A stretch of 64,000 nt of DNA from an uncultured Chlorobiaceae bacterium (GTDB lineage Bacteria > Bacteroidota > Chlorobiia > Chlorobiales > Chlorobiaceae): contig CAIMPI010000025.1 of the NCBI GenBank assembly GCA_903843305.1, positions 1-64,000 on the forward strand. Direction: 5' to 3'. Made by a program: the position numbers and the translations under genes. Of this stretch, positions 16,685-26,111 are shown in pieces. The notes under the pieces were generated by a model. That model searched no databases and was not told the origin of the DNA. It saw only the letters and a list, made by a program, of their open reading frames with translations. The number at the start of each line of letters is the position of its first letter. The stretch's first letter is position 1.

Positions 16685-19669
16685 TTAAGGATTCAGCACC
16701 TCATAAATTGTTGTTGCATCTTTGAAGTTGACGCCCAATGCTTTGAAGTGGGCTTTGCCGCAATCGACTTTTTTGTTTTCGGTTGAGCGCCGTTTATCGC
16801 GGTCGAGGGTGCTTTTAGTTTCGCGAACGAGATAGAGTTTCGGGGTCTCATCTACCACAACTGCCCAGTCAGGGTTGTAGTCGCCGAGTGGTGTTGCAAC
16901 CTTGAACCAGCGTGGCAGCTTGCAGAAAAACTTTACCCGCTCATCGGCATCGAGGAGTTTGGCGACTTCTTCTTCTGTTCCGGAATCGTAGGCAATGTAG
17001 TTGAACGGGGTACGGTTGTCGGTGCTTTGGATTGCATAAAGCCTGCTGAGGTACTCTTCAATCTCCTCGTCTTCGAAGAGGCGCATTTCGTAGTACTGCC
17101 CTTTGATCGGTTCGTATTTGATTCCGTCGATAATCATTTCGTGCAGTGCGCGGTTGATCATTCTGGCGGTTTCGGTCATGAAGGATTGGGGGTTGAGGGT
17201 GAAATCTTTCAGCCGTCCTGATTGCTTCAGGATTTCAACCAGGGTTCCTCGGGTAAGTTCGGTTTCACGCTGCAAAAACGAGAGAATATCCGGCAGCGGC
17301 TGCTCGTTATGGACAAGGTGTGTTCTGCTGCTGGTGATTTTTCCGCCTTCAAGCCCTGACTCTTTTATTGCAAGATCTCTTTTGGTTATCTCAATCAGCA
17401 CTGGCTTTATTTCCGCCATGGTATTGATCTTCCCTGCTGCAAGAGTGACCAGTTCAGCCGTTTTAAACTCTACGGAGTATCTGGTTTTCTGTCTGATTTT
17501 ATCCCAGAGCACCTGAAAATCGGTGTTGAGTTCGACACGTTTGTTGTAGGTCACTTTCTGGCGATCACGCCCATTCTTTACAAAATCACGCGGAAGAAAC
17601 TTTTGCATGCGTCCAATGACCGCATCTTCAAGACCGTTATATTTTTCCGGCAGGTTAAACGTGAAGTCTGCTTTGGCGGGAGTGAATGCCGTAGTAATGT
17701 CGCCATAGCTGTCAATCAGGCCGTGTTCGGCAACACATTGCCAGATTTCACTTGATTCCTCCTGGGTCAGGTAGCCGGTTCCTGCGGTGTTGAGCACTGG
17801 AGTGAAGGCGAGCTGGGGAAGACGACCAAATTTGAAGTTGCCGCTTGGGTCGATGGCGGCTTCTATTTCGGACTGCAACCCTTTGGCAAAGTTTTCAAAG
17901 GTTTCGTTGGCAATCACCGTCAATCGATTGATCTGGTCGTCATAGACACGGTCGCCATCAAGATTCACCGGCAGACGAAGGCCGCGCCCAATGGTCTGGC
18001 GACGTTCACGGTCGGTGCCCATTTCACGGAGAGTGCAGATCTGGAAAACGTTGGGGTTATCCCACCCCTCTTTCAGGGCTGAGTGGCTGAAAATAAAGCG
18101 AAGGGGCACTTCTGGCGAAAGCAGACGCTCTTTGTCTTTCATGATAAGCTCGTAAGTCTCGTCATCTTTCGCTGTACTGCCGCTGGTATCGAGCAGGTCT
18201 ACGATTTTGCCTTTCTTTCTGTCTGCTGAAAAGTAACCGTCATGAACCTCTTCTGCCCTGTATGGAATGAGCCCGGAATAGAGTGATTTGCTGCCGGTTG
18301 CTGTGTAGGCATCTTCAAACCATTGGGCAATTTTCCCTTTGGCAGGGTTGCCATCGTCATCGTAGGTGCGGTAGCTTTTGACGTGGTCTATAAAGAAAAG
18401 GGAGAGCACTTTTATCCCTTTCCCCTTGAGTTTTTTCTCTTTGGCAAAGTGTGCTTCAACGGTTTGCTCAATCTGGCTTTTGATGCGTTCATCAGCCATG
18501 CCGCCGGATTCCTGAAATCGCTCTACAACAATACCGTTCTGAAACTCCACATATTCATTGTCGAGTTCAGCATTGATGTTGGTGACCAGATACCCTTCAT
18601 AATCGGTGCGGTTGGTCTTGCTTGCAAGGTTGGCACCATGCTTTATGGTTATCTGCTTTTCTCGGGAGCCGTTGGGGGGGTCTTCAAAAATGGTCACTTT
18701 CGCCTGGGGGGTTTTGGCTGTTTTGGGCCAGTAACCGACTGCATCAAGGCGAACAAAGGTCTGGTTGTAGTCCTGAGTGCCTGAAGCATCAATAACCTCA
18801 ATCTGCTTGACAAGGCGCAGGTCGTAGGCGCGAACGGGATCAAGCTGGTAGAGGAGATTGTAAGGGTTGCTGTGGGTTGCCGAATAACGCAGGCAGAAGA
18901 GCGGCTGGAGGTTGCGGATTGCTTTCTGTGACTTTTCGGTATTGTCCACGCTTTGGGGCTCATCGATAATCAGGATCGGCCGGGTGGCTTGAACATACTC
19001 AATGGGGCGGCGGCCCGACATCCTGTCCTGCTCCTGATGGATGACATTGAGCCGTTTTTTCTGCTCGTCGGTGAGGGACGCATAATCAACATTCTCCCCG
19101 GCATCCTTCTGGAATGCCTGAATGTTGATGACCATGATCTGGATTTCATTATTCACGGCAAACTGGCGAACCCTGCTCAGATCTTTTGACTGGTAGACGA
19201 AGTGATCGAAGGCGACGTTGTTGTAAAGCCCCCGGAAGTGGTCGCGCATCAGCTTGATGGAGCTGGTTACCCCTTCGCGGATGGCTACTGAAGGCACCAC
19301 GATGATGAACTTTTTGAATCCGTAGAGCTTGTTCAGCTCAAAGATGGAGCGCAGATAGACATAAGTTTTGCCCGTACCGGTCTCCATTTCAACGGAGAAG
19401 TTTGCAAAGTCGTAGGCGGCACCCTCTTCCTGAAGCAGCCGCGATTTCGGCACCGTGTTGCGGGATTGAACAGCGTGCAGATTTTGCAATATCAGCTCAC
19501 CAGAAAGCGCCAGGTCGTTGCCGATGCCGAGGTCGTTGTACATGCTGCCGCCTTTGCCGAAATCAATCTGAAAGCCGAAGCTGCGGGCTGGCTGGCCTTC
19601 AAAGAGGTCGGTGACACTTTTTATGGCTTCGAGCTGGTAGCTGAGGGTTGCATCGAATTTCAGTTTCAT
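16685..19669 (-). CDS. res: type III restriction endonuclease subunit (Res)
   Basis: A 994-residue Res-type protein. It has a superfamily 2 helicase core: a Walker A motif METGTGKTY near residue 95, 'FIIVVPSVAIREG' after it, and a DExx-like 'IIDEPQSVDN' near 250. Later come the helicase motifs 'FIFSHSALKEGWDNPNVFQIC' (in pieces: SALKEGWDNPNV) and 'QTIGRGLRLPV'. The C-terminal nuclease domain shows a PD-(D/E)xK pattern: 'NPDWAVVVDE' followed by 'LYLVRETKS'. Res cuts DNA away from unmodified sites together with the Mod subunit. The start codon overlaps the Fic stop in an ATGA, so the two are translationally coupled. The length fits the family. Confidence 0.92.
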   Translation of the reverse strand: MKLKFDATLSYQLEAIKSVTDLFEGQPARSFGFQIDFGKGGSMYNDLGIGNDLALSGELILQNLHAVQSRNTVPKSRLLQEEGAAYDFANFSVEMETGTGKTYVYLRSIFELNKLYGFKKFIIVVPSVAIREGVTSSIKLMRDHFRGLYNNVAFDHFVYQSKDLSRVRQFAVNNEIQIMVINIQAFQKDAGENVDYASLTDEQKKRLNVIHQEQDRMSGRRPIEYVQATRPILIIDEPQSVDNTEKSQKAIRNLQPLFCLRYSATHSNPYNLLYQLDPVRAYDLRLVKQIEVIDASGTQDYNQTFVRLDAVGYWPKTAKTPQAKVTIFEDPPNGSREKQITIKHGANLASKTNRTDYEGYLVTNINAELDNEYVEFQNGIVVERFQESGGMADERIKSQIEQTVEAHFAKEKKLKGKGIKVLSLFFIDHVKSYRTYDDDGNPAKGKIAQWFEDAYTATGSKSLYSGLIPYRAEEVHDGYFSADRKKGKIVDLLDTSGSTAKDDETYELIMKDKERLLSPEVPLRFIFSHSALKEGWDNPNVFQICTLREMGTDRERRQTIGRGLRLPVNLDGDRVYDDQINRLTVIANETFENFAKGLQSEIEAAIDPSGNFKFGRLPQLAFTPVLNTAGTGYLTQEESSEIWQCVAEHGLIDSYGDITTAFTPAKADFTFNLPEKYNGLEDAVIGRMQKFLPRDFVKNGRDRQKVTYNKRVELNTDFQVLWDKIRQKTRYSVEFKTAELVTLAAGKINTMAEIKPVLIEITKRDLAIKESGLEGGKITSSRTHLVHNEQPLPDILSFLQRETELTRGTLVEILKQSGRLKDFTLNPQSFMTETARMINRALHEMIIDGIKYEPIKGQYYEMRLFEDEEIEEYLSRLYAIQSTDNRTPFNYIAYDSGTEEEVAKLLDADERVKFFCKLPRWFKVATPLGDYNPDWAVVVDETPKLYLVRETKSTLDRDKRRSTENKKVDCGKAHFKALGVNFKDATTIYEVLNP

Positions 19670-20751
19670 TTGTTGCTATCCAATAATGGCTTTGTCAAAA
19701 TGCCAAAGAGTGCCTTGTTGATGTAATAGTTTGAACGTCCGATTTTTTCTTTCTGTAAATACCCTTCAGCGCAGAGTGCATCGAGGTATTTGGTCGCTGT
19801 AAGACGTGTGATGTTCAGTGCCTTCGTCAAAAATTCAATTTTGGTATAGGGGTGATAGAACAAATTATTGATGAGGTCTTGACTATAAAATTTACAGCTT
19901 TCGCGGATGCCATCCCTGTACTGGTTTATGGCCGTCCCAATCTCCTGGACAATTGTAATGGTTTGGCGTGATGTGGTTTCGATACTATCAAGCATATAGA
20001 GCACCCACGGCTCCCATTCCCCGTTTTCGCGCACTTTTTGAAGCTTCTGGTAATAATCCGCTTTATTGCATACGATATATCGGCTCAGGTAGAGCACAGG
20101 AATATCGAGTAATCCTTTGGCGACTAAATAGAGCACGTTGAGAATTCGTCCCGTTCTTCCGTTTCCGTCATAAAATGGGTGTATGCTTTCGAACTGATGA
20201 TGAATAATGGCCATTTTGATCAAGGGGTCAAGCGTGCTCATGGAGTCGTCATTGATAAAACGCTCAAGATTGCTCATAAGGCGAAGAATTTCATCGTGTG
20301 ACTGAGGAGGTGTGTACACAATTTCTCCGGTGAGATCATTTTTCAACTCTGTACCCGGTAGCTTGCGAAAACCTGCTCTGTTGTTTTCCAGGGCTTCCTG
20401 AATGGTAAGGATGTGATTATTGGTAAGCAGAGAGGATTGTTGGACGAGATCAAAACCTCTCTTCAAGGCGGTAACGTAGTTTTTCACCTCTTTGGCAGAG
20501 GCATTGGAGGCATACTCCGGAAAAAGTTCTTCACGAAACAGTTCGTCGTGTGTGGTGATGATATTTTCAATTGCGGAGCTGTCTTTGGCTTCCTGAAGCG
20601 CGAGGGTGTTCACTAAAATTGACTGATTGGGAATACTGTGAGATATTCCTTTTAATTCAGCTAAATAACGGTGTGCTGATGCCACTTTTTTAAGGACAGG
20701 AACCGTTTCCAGTTCAATCGCAAGTGGTAATGTGGGTATGCTATAGGACAT
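19666..20751 (-). CDS. Fic-family AMP-transferase with N-terminal inhibitory helix
   Basis: A 361-residue Fic protein. The catalytic motif HPFYDGNGRTGR is complete (residues 191-202), so it should transfer AMP (or another phosphate-linked group) to a protein. An N-terminal Fic_N region carries the inhibitory motif SSAIEN (residues 58-63), marking a class II enzyme that holds itself inactive. A winged-helix-like domain fills the C-terminus (about 300-350, 'LNITRLTATKYLDALCAEGYL' in part), suggesting DNA binding. The target is unknown. It is encoded between a DNA-binding protein and Res, so it may regulate the restriction system or act as a second toxic effector. The upstream region carries two palindromic repeats. 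Confidence 0.88.
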   Translation of the reverse strand: MSYSIPTLPLAIELETVPVLKKVASAHRYLAELKGISHSIPNQSILVNTLALQEAKDSSAIENIITTHDELFREELFPEYASNASAKEVKNYVTALKRGFDLVQQSSLLTNNHILTIQEALENNRAGFRKLPGTELKNDLTGEIVYTPPQSHDEILRLMSNLERFINDDSMSTLDPLIKMAIIHHQFESIHPFYDGNGRTGRILNVLYLVAKGLLDIPVLYLSRYIVCNKADYYQKLQKVRENGEWEPWVLYMLDSIETTSRQTITIVQEIGTAINQYRDGIRESCKFYSQDLINNLFYHPYTKIEFLTKALNITRLTATKYLDALCAEGYLQKEKIGRSNYYINKALFGILTKPLLDSNK

Positions 20752-20764
20752 GGCTGGTTACATG

Positions 20765-20835
20765 TGTAAAGAAAATGGTCGTTTTCTTTACATGTTCTTG
20801 TTGATATGTATAGAAAATGGTCGTTTTCTATACAT
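20765..20835. repeat. two 42-bp tandem units, each a perfect palindrome
   Basis: Unit 1 has the arms TGTAAAGAAAA (20765-20775) and TTTTCTTTACA (20782-20792). Unit 2 has ATGTATAGAAAA (20806-20817) and TTTTCTATACAT (20824-20835). Both have the same 6-base loop TGGTCG, and the units are 42 bp apart. The only arm difference (A to T) is matched by the opposite change in the other arm, so pairing is kept. The units sit between the fic start and the 3' end of the DNA-binding gene, as expected of operators or an RNA hairpin pair. Confidence 0.75.
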
Positions 20836-21237
20836 GTTCTTGTTCTCCTTTGCTCTTTCGCTTTCTGCAATCAGCATGGCCAGATTGAGGAAAGCCCGGA
20901 AGTCGAAAACACCTAATTGGGGGGTTTTCATGATGTTCACGAAATCTGTTTCGTGAACATCACTATCAGAAAGAGCTAATTTGAATTCTTTTAATACTTT
21001 ACCACGCAAAACCTCGTAACCGTTTTGACGAAGTTCGTTCTCGTTGTTCGAAAGATAATTATCAATAGTTCTCGGACTAACCTCAAAAAATAAAGCGACT
21101 TGCTCCTTCAGTACAACTATCCGACCATTGAACTCGATTCCCTTTATGCCGATGCTTTTCTGGATTTCTGCGACGGCGTAAGGGTTGTTTAGGATGTTCT
21201 GCCGGTCAATATTGGAGCTCGTTAAATCTTTTCCCAT
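20788..21237 (-). CDS. short DNA-binding protein of the RhuM-like type, probably truncated
   Basis: A 149-residue protein. A helix-turn-helix region ('LLKEQVALFFEVSPRTIDNYLS' in part, residues about 42-65) is followed by 'NGYEVLRGKVLKEFKLA' and 'QLGVFDFRAFLNLAMLIAESERAKE'. This resembles the N-terminal half of RhuM-like/COG3943 DNA-binding proteins found in restriction loci, which as I recall are about twice this length. The last residues (NMYRKRPFSIHINKNM) are encoded inside the second palindromic repeat and do not look like the family. This suggests that the C-terminal half was lost where the repeats now stand. It may still act as a regulator of the operon. Confidence 0.6.
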   Translation of the reverse strand: MGKDLTSSNIDRQNILNNPYAVAEIQKSIGIKGIEFNGRIVVLKEQVALFFEVSPRTIDNYLSNNENELRQNGYEVLRGKVLKEFKLALSDSDVHETDFVNIMKTPQLGVFDFRAFLNLAMLIAESERAKENKNMYRKRPFSIHINKNM

Positions 21238-21249
21238 ATCCGTTCTTTG

Positions 21250-23244
21250 TTATACTGTTTTAAAGAGAATCTGGTTGTGCTTTTCCTTCTGCATGTTGTG
21301 GGCGTTGAAGGTTTGCACGGCGTTGGCTTTGAGCTGGTCGTTGCCGTGGAAGGCGGAGTCGAGGCAGAGGAACTGCTGGGGGTTGAGCTCAATTACTGCG
21401 TCAATCAGTTCCTTGGTAACGCTCTCTTCAAGGCAGAGCAGGAGTGCACCGTCGGAGACGGAGAAGAGCTCTTTTCCTGTGATGGTTTTGGTTTCGATGT
21501 TGCCGGTCAGGGTAAATCCGGCTTTGAGGAGGATTTCATAGAGCAGCTCTTCTGGTGTTGCCTTGGCGTCAATATGGTCGATGTGGAGGGAGAGCTGATC
21601 AAGAATTCGCTCCGTAGAAGCTGAAGGCTCAAGCTTCTGCCACTGGCGGAAGTTGGACTTGTCGAGCTTGAGCACCTTGAAGCCCCGATCCAGCTTGACG
21701 GCATTGTCGAGATCAAGCTTGCCCTCCTCTTCGGTGTTGAGCTTGTTGATGACCCGGCGGATGCGCTCTTTGCCGATATCGGCTATCGTTTTATAGCCTG
21801 CCTTGAAGGCTTCGCTCTCTGGTGCGCAAGGCTCAGGGAGCTGAACAAGGATGAACTTGCTGTTGCCGTTGTCCTGCTTGTTCAGGTCAAGGACGGCATG
21901 GGCTGTGGTGGCTGAACCGGCGAAGAAGTCTAGGACGATGTCATTATCGGAAGTGCAAAAATTGATTAGATGTTTTATAAGGTTGACAGGCTTAGGGAAA
22001 TCAAAAAAGTGGGCTCCAAATATTCCTGCTAATTCAGATGAGGCAACTTCATTTGTCCCAACATTATTTTCCTTTTTATTTATCAAAGATGAAGTATACT
22101 TTTCTTTAATAAGATTTGTTGGGGCTTTATACCCTCCCTCATCATTCCTAATAAATCTTATTGCGAACTTATCAGACTTGATGATGAAATTTGTTCCTTT
22201 TTCAATTTCATCATCAAGTGTGGTCTGAATCCATTTGAACTCCCCACTCAAAACGAAATCAACTTTGGCATAGCCATTTTCGACTTCAATATCGTTTTTA
22301 AGCTCCACTCTATCGTAAATCCCCGCCTTATAATAGGCATCATTATTAAACTTTACTTTTTCCTTTGGAAAACGCAATTCTCTCTTTGAATTCCCTGAGT
22401 TTAATAGTGGTTGATCACCACCATCTAATAGCTCGCCTTTAAATTTCTTATTAGAAGCAAACTTCTCAAAGCAAATGATATACTCAATAGTTTTTCGGGA
22501 TTTATTAGATAACCCCGGAGGTGTTGAGGTCTTTACCCAAGAAAAATATTCGACAAAATTTTCTTCCCCAAAAACCTCATCGCACAGCTTCCGCAGATTG
22601 CTCACCTCGTTGTCGTCAATGCTGATAAAGATCACCCCGTCATCACGCAAGAGATTTCTTGCCAGATAGAGCCTCGGATACATCATATTCAGCCACTTGG
22701 TATGGAAACGTCCCTCGTTGGCAGTGTTGGTGCTGAACTTCTTGCCGTCACCATCAATCAGACCGGCATACTCCAGATAGGTCTCAAGGCTTTCGCTGAA
22801 GTTATCAGGATAGATGAACTCTTTGCCGGTGTTGTAGGGCGGGTCGATATAGATCATCTTGACCTTGCCGTAGTAGCTGGTCTGAAGCAGCTTGAGCACT
22901 TCGAGGTTGTCGCCTTCAATAAAGAGGTTTTCGGTGGTGTCGAAATTCACTGACTCCTGACGGCAGGGTTTAAGCGTGGCGGAGCTGAGGGTCTGGATCA
23001 GGTGGAGGGCCTCTTTTTTACCTGGCCACTCCATACCGTAGCGCTCACGGCGTGACTCGAACGTGTCACTGAAGGTGCCGAGTTCAGCTTTGAGCTTTTC
23101 AAAGTCGATGGACTCAGTCAGTTCCTCTTTCTCGTTGCGGGTTTCGGTAAAGACGGTTGGAAAGAGCTGTTTCAGCCGGGCACGGTTTTGGGCGGCTATG
23201 TCGAGCGTGGTTCCTTTCATGTTTTCGGGCTGGATCTCTGCCAT
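21250..23244 (-). CDS. mod: type III DNA adenine methyltransferase (Mod)
   Basis: A 664-residue N6-adenine methyltransferase of the beta class. The catalytic DPPY motif (IYIDPPYNTG, about residue 135) comes before the SAM-binding motif (DIVLDFFAGSATTAHAV, about residue 440), the order found in type III Mod proteins. The central region between them is the target-recognition part. The base composition there (about 21950-22500) is visibly more AT-rich than the flanks, a common sign of exchange of specificity domains. An ATG at 23244 is preferred over the TTG at 23256. It lies 20 bp after the helicase gene. Together with Res it forms the modification-restriction complex. Confidence 0.9.
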   Translation of the reverse strand: MAEIQPENMKGTTLDIAAQNRARLKQLFPTVFTETRNEKEELTESIDFEKLKAELGTFSDTFESRRERYGMEWPGKKEALHLIQTLSSATLKPCRQESVNFDTTENLFIEGDNLEVLKLLQTSYYGKVKMIYIDPPYNTGKEFIYPDNFSESLETYLEYAGLIDGDGKKFSTNTANEGRFHTKWLNMMYPRLYLARNLLRDDGVIFISIDDNEVSNLRKLCDEVFGEENFVEYFSWVKTSTPPGLSNKSRKTIEYIICFEKFASNKKFKGELLDGGDQPLLNSGNSKRELRFPKEKVKFNNDAYYKAGIYDRVELKNDIEVENGYAKVDFVLSGEFKWIQTTLDDEIEKGTNFIIKSDKFAIRFIRNDEGGYKAPTNLIKEKYTSSLINKKENNVGTNEVASSELAGIFGAHFFDFPKPVNLIKHLINFCTSDNDIVLDFFAGSATTAHAVLDLNKQDNGNSKFILVQLPEPCAPESEAFKAGYKTIADIGKERIRRVINKLNTEEEGKLDLDNAVKLDRGFKVLKLDKSNFRQWQKLEPSASTERILDQLSLHIDHIDAKATPEELLYEILLKAGFTLTGNIETKTITGKELFSVSDGALLLCLEESVTKELIDAVIELNPQQFLCLDSAFHGNDQLKANAVQTFNAHNMQKEKHNQILFKTV

Positions 23245-23264
23245 AGTCTTTAACAATGTGTGGT

Positions 23265-26111
23265 TTAGTTCATCGACCAGCGAATGGTGAAGAGGGTTTT
23301 CTCTTCAACGGTCTGCTTGAGCCGCTCTTCAACGGTGTCGAGCAGTTCGTCTTTCTGGTGTTCAATATGTCTTGATGCTTCGTCGTACCCTTTCCAGGCT
23401 TCGTCACGCTTTTTGTCGATATCGCGCAGTTTTTTCTGGATGGCCAGTTTATCTGGCAGGTTCGGGGCAAGACGCGCCTCTTTTTTCAAGATAGCAATCT
23501 GTTCGTCATACTCTTTGAGTTCGACCTTGAGCCCTTTGCGTTTGTCGTCGGCCCAGTAGTTGAGTTTTTCGATCTCTTCTTCAAACCAGTTGGCCTGTTG
23601 GGCGGCAAGGGCAGAGAGGATTTCGTTTTTGCGTTGTTCTGTGAGCTGTTGCAGCGCTACGTGCGGCACCATGCTGCTCTCACCGGCGATGGTTGCGGGA
23701 AGGTCGAAAAAGCGGCGGGATGACTCTTCAGAGAGGGTTTCGCCTGAGTCGGTCATGGCGCTGAAAATGAGGTGATCCTGCTCGTCGGCGCCGTTAATGG
23801 AGAGCTGCAGGAGCTTGAGTGTGCCGGACTGGCCAACAAGGGGCTCAAGTGTTTCGGATTTCTGTGGCCATGCGGTGTAATCGAAACTGATATGCGCCCC
23901 CTGGGGTATGGTGGTTTTCGATGAGGCAATGAGCTGTTGAGCAAGGGGGTGGCCGATGCGGTACCGATGCGCGTTGCCGGTGGTTCGTGTGAGATTATAG
24001 GTGCCTGCCGGAATGGCGGGGTCGGCGCTTATTGCGTTTTGCAGGGTAAAGCTGAGCTTTTCATGGTCGAAGGCGGCTTTGCCTTCAAGCGCGTATCGGG
24101 TCAGCTTCCAGAGCATGGAGTCGTATTTGTTGAGGTACTGGCGGCTTTCGCTGAGGTTTACCCGCAAGCGGTCGTGAACGTCGGCATCAAAGTTTTCGAG
24201 CAGTTTTTTGCGGGTGTCGCCCATGGTGGCCGATATTTGCGATTCCATCTCTTCCTGCAGTCGGTTGAATTCTGATTCTATGTCTGCGGTTGTCCGGCAG
24301 TTCTGGTAGATGGCGGCTATCCGTTTTTCAAATTCTACTCCTGATTCTATGACGCCAAGCACTTCGTCGCTTGCACCGAAAACTCCGGAAAAGAGTTTGA
24401 ATTTCTGGTCGAGCAGTTCATAGACGCGCTGGTCGGCTGCGTTGTTGCGGTTGATGAAGTTGATGACCACCACGTCGTGCTTTTGGCCGTAGCGGTGGCA
24501 ACGTCCGATGCGCTGCTCAATACGCTGGGGGTTCCAAGGGAGGTCGTAATTGACAACCATGGAGCAGAATTGGAGGTTAATGCCTTCGGCGCCGGCTTCG
24601 GTGGCGATCATGATTTGTGCTTCGTCTCTGAACCAGTCAACGAGTGCGGCACGCATGTCGGCTGTTCTGGAGCCGGTGACGCGGTCGCTGTTTTTATATT
24701 TTTCCGCCCAACTCTTGTACAGGGATTTGGATAATGGATCACTGTTTGTTCCATTGAAGAGGACTATTTTGCCGTTGTAACCGTTAGCGGAAAGGAGGTC
24801 GATGATGTAGTTCTGGGTTTTCCTTGATTCCGTAAAGACAATGGCCTTTTGTGCCGAGCCGAGTTCTGCGGCTTTTTTGAAGCCCTGGGCGAGAGCGCTG
24901 AGCAGGGCGCTGCCTTTGGCGTTTTCGGTGATATTGACCGCGAGATCGCGAAAGAGTTCAAGCTCGTTAATCTCTTGTTGAATGGCAGCTTTGTCGGCAA
25001 GCGTCAAGGCTTCTTTTGGTTCTTCGTCTCCCCACTCTTCAGCTTCTGTTTCAAATTCTTCAAAATCGGCTTCGAGTTCTGACAAGCCATCATTGATAGT
25101 GCTCTCCTTGAGCATTTTTTTCAGTCTGTTTGCCAGAGAGTCGAGTGCGCCCGCAATGGCAAAGGTGGATGATGCGAGCAGTTTGCGAAGGATGAGGGTT
25201 ATGAGTTGCCGTTGGGAGTTTGGCAGCGCGTACAGGGACTCTTTCTGGAGATATTCGGTAACCATGTCGTATAGCGCGACTTCATCGGCAGTTGGAAAGA
25301 AATCTTCGGTGAGGGGGATTCGGTTTGTATAACGGATGTATTCAAGCACTTGCCGGCGAAGCGTGCGGTGGCATAGCGGGGCAAGACGGGCTTTGAGTTC
25401 GTCGAATGCACCCTCTGCGGAGATGCGGGCGTACTTTGTTTTGAAACTTTTGTCGTCGCCAAAGGCGTAGCTGTCGATCATGCTGACCAGACCATACAGC
25501 TCCATGAGGGAGTTTTGCAGCGGCGTGGCGGTCAGAAGAATTTTTGGGGTGTTGAGTAGCGCCGTTTTTATTGCCCTGGCAATTTTGTTGTCGGGCTTAT
25601 AGACGTTGCGCAACCGGTGTGATTCGTCAATAACGGTAAGATCCCACGATTCTGCCATAATGGCTTCATAGTAGCGTGCGGCAAACTGGTAGGAACAGAT
25701 AATGAGTGAGCTCTGATGTAACGGGTTGCTGTGCCCTTCTTTTTTTATCTGTTTGTAGTTTTTTGTTTCGAGGATACAGGAGGGCAGGTAAAATTTTTCT
25801 GCCATTTCCATTGCCCACTGCTTGCGCAAATTGGCGGGTGTAATGATGAGGATATGGCGTTTGCGTTCAGCCCATTTCTGGGCAATGACCAGCCCTGCTT
25901 CAATGGTTTTGCCAAGGCCTACTTCGTCGGCAAGAATAGAGCCTTTGGATAGTGGGGAACGGAAGGCAAAAAGGGCGGCATCAAGCTGGTGCGGGTTGAG
26001 GTCGACCTGGGCATCAGCCAGTGCTGAGGCAAGCTTTTCGGAATCGTTGAGCGAGTGGCGGCGACTGAGTTCGTGTGCGTAGTATGAGGCATGGTACTGG
26101 GTCACTGGCAT
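23265..26111 (-). CDS. SNF2-family helicase of the restriction operon
   Basis: A 948-residue SNF2/RapA-like ATPase. The Walker A region ADEVGLGKTIEAG is at about residues 61-73, a 'VIDESHRLRN' motif II follows near 160, and 'LLTATPLQNSLMEL' is motif III. The second half has 'TEAGAEGINLQFC' and 'NPQRIEQRIGRCHRYGQ' (motifs V and VI). A coiled-coil region (about 840-930) ends the protein. It is the first gene of the operon helicase-mod-DNA-binding-fic-res. Such an ATPase next to a type III system could serve translocation or remodelling on foreign DNA. Simple type III systems need only Mod and Res, so the helicase is an added component. Confidence 0.85.
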   Translation of the reverse strand: MPVTQYHASYYAHELSRRHSLNDSEKLASALADAQVDLNPHQLDAALFAFRSPLSKGSILADEVGLGKTIEAGLVIAQKWAERKRHILIITPANLRKQWAMEMAEKFYLPSCILETKNYKQIKKEGHSNPLHQSSLIICSYQFAARYYEAIMAESWDLTVIDESHRLRNVYKPDNKIARAIKTALLNTPKILLTATPLQNSLMELYGLVSMIDSYAFGDDKSFKTKYARISAEGAFDELKARLAPLCHRTLRRQVLEYIRYTNRIPLTEDFFPTADEVALYDMVTEYLQKESLYALPNSQRQLITLILRKLLASSTFAIAGALDSLANRLKKMLKESTINDGLSELEADFEEFETEAEEWGDEEPKEALTLADKAAIQQEINELELFRDLAVNITENAKGSALLSALAQGFKKAAELGSAQKAIVFTESRKTQNYIIDLLSANGYNGKIVLFNGTNSDPLSKSLYKSWAEKYKNSDRVTGSRTADMRAALVDWFRDEAQIMIATEAGAEGINLQFCSMVVNYDLPWNPQRIEQRIGRCHRYGQKHDVVVINFINRNNAADQRVYELLDQKFKLFSGVFGASDEVLGVIESGVEFEKRIAAIYQNCRTTADIESEFNRLQEEMESQISATMGDTRKKLLENFDADVHDRLRVNLSESRQYLNKYDSMLWKLTRYALEGKAAFDHEKLSFTLQNAISADPAIPAGTYNLTRTTGNAHRYRIGHPLAQQLIASSKTTIPQGAHISFDYTAWPQKSETLEPLVGQSGTLKLLQLSINGADEQDHLIFSAMTDSGETLSEESSRRFFDLPATIAGESSMVPHVALQQLTEQRKNEILSALAAQQANWFEEEIEKLNYWADDKRKGLKVELKEYDEQIAILKKEARLAPNLPDKLAIQKKLRDIDKKRDEAWKGYDEASRHIEHQKDELLDTVEERLKQTVEEKTLFTIRWSMN

